IMG/VR virus record: IMGVR_UViG_3300009194_000010
Location: 1-64,000 of that record
Length of the DNA stretch: 64,000 bases
DNA from: a virus
Strand: one strand, 5' to 3'
Shown here in pieces: positions 59,555 through 64,000 of the stretch (the stretch's first letter is position 1; the number at the start of each line of letters is the position of its first letter). A program made the position numbers and the translations under genes. Under the pieces are notes generated by a model that made no database searches, was not told where the DNA came from, and worked only from the letters and a program-made list of their open reading frames with translations.

Positions 59555-60268
59555 CTACTCGTCGTCAGGATAGATGCGATCGAGCATCTCCTGGGCGAGC
59601 GACCCCTTTTCAGTGAGGTCCAAACCGATTGTCACTGGTCCGTCTGCCTTGTATTCTTCGTAGCATTTTTCGCTGGCAGGCATCATCCGCAGATCGTCGG
59701 TCTTTTCGATCAGGAAGTACCCTTTCCCTGAACCCCCGTTGTCGATGACATTGAGGACATCCACGGCAGTTCCCCGGATTTGTTCACGAACCAGTTCCTC
59801 CATGCAGTCACTGGGACAGTCCTCGACTTCATCGGCGGCAGTGACGATGCGCCGATCCACGGCATCGACCACCTGCTCCATGAACTTGTCGCGCTCTTCC
59901 TTGAGGATAACCTCACTGTCCCGATCATAGTAGTCTTCGGTGCGCGTCTTGGTTTCAGCGGCTTGCTCGGTCATAGGTGTTTCCTTGAGTCGTTTGATGT
60001 TGGTCACCATCTGACGGCTTTCACCGCGATGGCCTGGTTTGCCGGTCTTCTGGTAACTGTGGATCTCAAACTGCCGTCCAAAGCGTGGGTGGGTGATCCA
60101 CTCCCCACTTAGCTGGTACTCCACGGTCTTGCGTGGTGGTGGGGCGTCCGTTCCCCGGTAAGTGGCGGTTTCAAACTTACCCCCTGGACAATACAGGACG
60201 TAAAGATGGAACTCACCATTGTCGGTTTCATAGGTCTTACGTATGAGCTTGCCGATTTGCAGTGTCAT
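59555..60268 (-). CDS. Protein with RecD2-like N-terminal OB domain, 237 aa
   Basis: AGGAGGTTGT precedes ATG 60268. Residues 1-75 (with FHLYVLYCPGGK and GEWITHPRFGRQFEIHSY) resemble the N-terminal OB domain of RecD2 helicases, but no helicase follows. The second part (from Met 99) is acidic and helical, with a separate AAGGA site eight bases before its ATG, so a shorter second product may be made. The first part may bind DNA or a partner. Confidence 0.7.
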   Translation of the reverse strand: MTLQIGKLIRKTYETDNGEFHLYVLYCPGGKFETATYRGTDAPPPRKTVEYQLSGEWITHPRFGRQFEIHSYQKTGKPGHRGESRQMVTNIKRLKETPMTEQAAETKTRTEDYYDRDSEVILKEERDKFMEQVVDAVDRRIVTAADEVEDCPSDCMEELVREQIRGTAVDVLNVIDNGGSGKGYFLIEKTDDLRMMPASEKCYEEYKADGPVTIGLDLTEKGSLAQEMLDRIYPDDE

Positions 60269-60310
60269 ACAACCTCCTGCCTAACACAGGGAGATGGACG
60301 CCCTCAGGGG

Positions 60311-60856
60311 TTAATCGAGATAGGGCGCGAGTTTCTCGATCACGGCATCATAGTTCGGAGCACCATACATGTTCAGCACCGGTACCCCATTACGCAATGC
60401 CAGTTGGACGGCAGTGTTGGTTCCTCCTTTGACGACGTTGCGGTTGTTACCCTGATACTCCGCCCAGCAGAGCAGAAAGCGACTGGGGGTTTTCAGGTCA
60501 AGCCCCAGCACCTGATACACGTTTCGGGTATGGAGGGCCCTCGCCCCACGGGACAGTCGATCCCACGCAGGGTGAATGGTCTCGGCGATGCTGGCGGCTT
60601 CCCCGCGGTTTTCCAGACCGGTCATGTCGATCACTCCAGGTCCACCGGTATAGCCGTTAAAGCCCGACCAGGGAACAAAGATCTCCTTGTACTCCGGTAC
60701 GGTCACGCCCTTTTCGAAGGCGTTATCGGACCCTTTAGCGCCTCCGGAGCGCAACACATAACCTCGCCCCTCCAGGTGCATGGCCAGCTGTTGTTGGATC
60801 AGCTGGATAGCCTCAGGGGTATTGCGGCTACCGACGCCGGTATAAAACATCGACAT
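60311..60856 (-). CDS. SLOG/DprA-like Rossmann-fold protein, 181 aa
   Basis: AGGAG precedes the ATG. YTGVGSRNTPEAI at the start, SGGAKGSDNAFEKG (about 38-51) and VKGGTNTAVQLAL (about 143-155) are the nucleotide/ligand-binding loops of SLOG-superfamily proteins (LOG, DprA, TIR-associated SLOG). Such domains bind nucleotides or NAD derivatives. In a phage it could sense or sequester a host signal; not demonstrable here. Confidence 0.8.
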   Translation of the reverse strand: MSMFYTGVGSRNTPEAIQLIQQQLAMHLEGRGYVLRSGGAKGSDNAFEKGVTVPEYKEIFVPWSGFNGYTGGPGVIDMTGLENRGEAASIAETIHPAWDRLSRGARALHTRNVYQVLGLDLKTPSRFLLCWAEYQGNNRNVVKGGTNTAVQLALRNGVPVLNMYGAPNYDAVIEKLAPYLD

Positions 60857-60870
60857 AGCGATGACTCCTC

Positions 60871-61476
60871 TCAGCGGTTGAGATACACGACCACTTTGCG
60901 TTTGGGGCGTGCTTCGTTGGGCGTCAGTAGACGCCAGTGACTGGGCAGGGTCTTTCCATCCACCTCAGTCGGGTCAGGTACAAAGACGTAGCGATTGCGG
61001 GTAAGGAACTTTTCGATCCGCGGTACGCCCTCCGGGTGGGATGAGACGATACAGACCCGCTTGGGAAGACGGTCAGTCAGGAGGGCCCATTCCAGGACGT
61101 CCAGACCAGTGTCCCCGATGCCCAGGGAATAATCGAGAAACAGGACCTCGACGGGCTTCGACCGAATGGCCCAGCAGGCATCCTCTGCATTACGGACCAC
61201 CGTGTCAGCCAGCGCGTTTTCACGCCAGTCATCCACCAACAGCCAACCATTATGGTCGGCGCCGGTCCGTTCCGGTGTTACCGGATCGACTCGGGCAGCA
61301 CCACCATGTTCATTGATCACGCGGGCATTGTGTTCAGCCTCGTATTGGTCGATGTGCCAACCCAGGACACCAGCACCAAGGCCTGGGTGTCCACCCACGA
61401 CCTTATAGTGTGCCTTGCTGTAACTGGTGCTGGGATAGAGGCTCCCTTGGGCGATTTCTTCAGCATGTATGTTCAT
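60871..61476 (-). CDS. Receiver-like domain protein (cREC type), 201 aa
   Basis: AAGGAACGGTAATC precedes the ATG. Residues about 78-160 show WLLVDDWREN, then EVLFLDYSLGIGDTGLDVLEW and VCIVSSHPEGVPRI, the order of the cyclic-phosphate-processing receiver domain (DD, LDxxL, TG, SxxPxG). The first 75 residues are extra. In the literature such domains accompany RNA repair or cyclic-nucleotide systems. Alternative: an ordinary response-regulator receiver, less likely. Confidence 0.7.
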   Translation of the reverse strand: MNIHAEEIAQGSLYPSTSYSKAHYKVVGGHPGLGAGVLGWHIDQYEAEHNARVINEHGGAARVDPVTPERTGADHNGWLLVDDWRENALADTVVRNAEDACWAIRSKPVEVLFLDYSLGIGDTGLDVLEWALLTDRLPKRVCIVSSHPEGVPRIEKFLTRNRYVFVPDPTEVDGKTLPSHWRLLTPNEARPKRKVVVYLNR

Positions 61477-61496
61477 GATTACCGTTCCTTTTTGTA

Positions 61497-62039
61497 TTAC
61501 TCGAGGTGAGTGTTCCGGACAACAAACTTAACGCCATCGAACCACCAATCAACACCGTCGTGAGTAACGGTGGTGCCGATAGCTAGGGAGATGATGTTGA
61601 AGCCACGATTGGACCACGGTATTTGGTCGGTCAGCAGGGTGATCATCTTCTTGTCATGAGGACTGTAGACGTAGTGGAGGTCGGTGGGCGCGTAATGGTA
61701 GAGGGGCTCGCCTTGTTCCAATCGAAGTGGGTACCACTGACCGTTGAGGTTCCCTCCGGGAGTTCCTGGGGCGTTTAACCCACAGCGCCAGCGTCCATAT
61801 CCGACCTTCGTAGGGAACATCATCAACAGGTAGTGGATTACCGTACCACATTGACACAGGTAGTGCCAGTGGTAATCGGTGTCCCGAAAGCGCACCACGG
61901 TATCGTCGGCATGCATGGGACGTTCACACCCCGGACATTTTGTTTCCCATCCGTACCGATCCAGTGCCTCTTTGCGTTGTTTCTTTGCCTGCCGTGCCTC
62001 GTGGCGGTCAATCATCATCCGTAACCAACGATACATCAT
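61497..62039 (-). CDS. Hypothetical zinc-ribbon protein, 180 aa
   Basis: Start at ATG 62039 (MMYRWLRM) after AGGAGTACC. Basic N-terminus (HEARQAKKQRKEALD), CPGC and CQCG cysteines, then a beta-rich aromatic domain. Downstream of DNA ligase with a 16-bp gap. Function unknown. Confidence 0.75.
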   Translation of the reverse strand: MMYRWLRMMIDRHEARQAKKQRKEALDRYGWETKCPGCERPMHADDTVVRFRDTDYHWHYLCQCGTVIHYLLMMFPTKVGYGRWRCGLNAPGTPGGNLNGQWYPLRLEQGEPLYHYAPTDLHYVYSPHDKKMITLLTDQIPWSNRGFNIISLAIGTTVTHDGVDWWFDGVKFVVRNTHLE

Positions 62040-62055
62040 GGTACTCCTCTCGTAT

Positions 62056-64000
<1,945 letters not shown>

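Overview
This window looks like part of the genome of a large tailed phage of the phiKZ / nucleus-forming jumbo group (Chimalliviridae-like), moderately GC-rich. The evidence is the combination of: a split multisubunit RNA polymerase beta-prime fragment carrying NADFDGD (270-1715); a 634-residue protein beside it that fits chimallin, the phage-nucleus shell protein (1866-3770); a PhuZ-type phage tubulin (17516-18457); a family-B-like DNA polymerase fragment (6171-8297); and a terminase - three structural genes - tail sheath - tail tube block (32211-42829) in the order I recall for phiKZ genes 25-30. The host is probably a pseudomonad or relative: the phage carries a two-gene, class II (B12-dependent) ribonucleotide reductase like Pseudomonas nrdJa/nrdJb. 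That is inference.

Layout. 1-8.4 kb: RNA polymerase, shell protein and DNA polymerase, mostly on the minus strand. 8.4-12.9 kb: a tightly packed minus-strand run of small unknown genes. 13-15 kb: an unknown plus-strand gene whose 3' end was invaded by a GIY-YIG endonuclease cassette. 15-21.9 kb: unknown genes, phage tubulin and a roughly 420-nt structured non-coding stretch. 22-26 kb: tiny ORFs, an AAA ATPase and small proteins. 26-34.4 kb, plus strand: a conserved unknown gene, nrdJa (interrupted by a group I intron), nrdJb, cysteine-rich and Fe-S carrier proteins, and terminase. 34.4-43 kb: three structural genes on the minus strand, then sheath and tube on plus. 43-50.8 kb: unknown minus-strand genes, a DHH phosphoesterase and an intein-containing dCTP deaminase. 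50.8-52.3 kb: two short structured RNAs behind a duplicated promoter. 52.3-54.4 kb: an SNF2-type helicase. 54.4-64 kb: small minus-strand genes (DEDD exonuclease, membrane proteins, a secreted protein, SLOG and receiver-like proteins) and an NAD-dependent DNA ligase running off the right edge.

How it fits together. The shell protein and tubulin would build and centre the phage nucleus. The phage RNA and DNA polymerases, helicase and ligase would act on the genome. NrdJab and dCTP deaminase supply dNTPs. Three unrelated selfish elements sit in this one window: a group I intron at the RNR catalytic motif, an intein at the GKS motif of dCTP deaminase, and a free-standing homing endonuclease that replaced and recoded the end of its target gene. 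Gene blocks are punctuated by strong stem-loops, many followed by TTATG or TATGCC, and by extended -10-like boxes TG(A/G)TATAG. Most small genes have no function I can recognise. Several starts were moved from the longest ORF to a codon with a proper ribosome-binding site.
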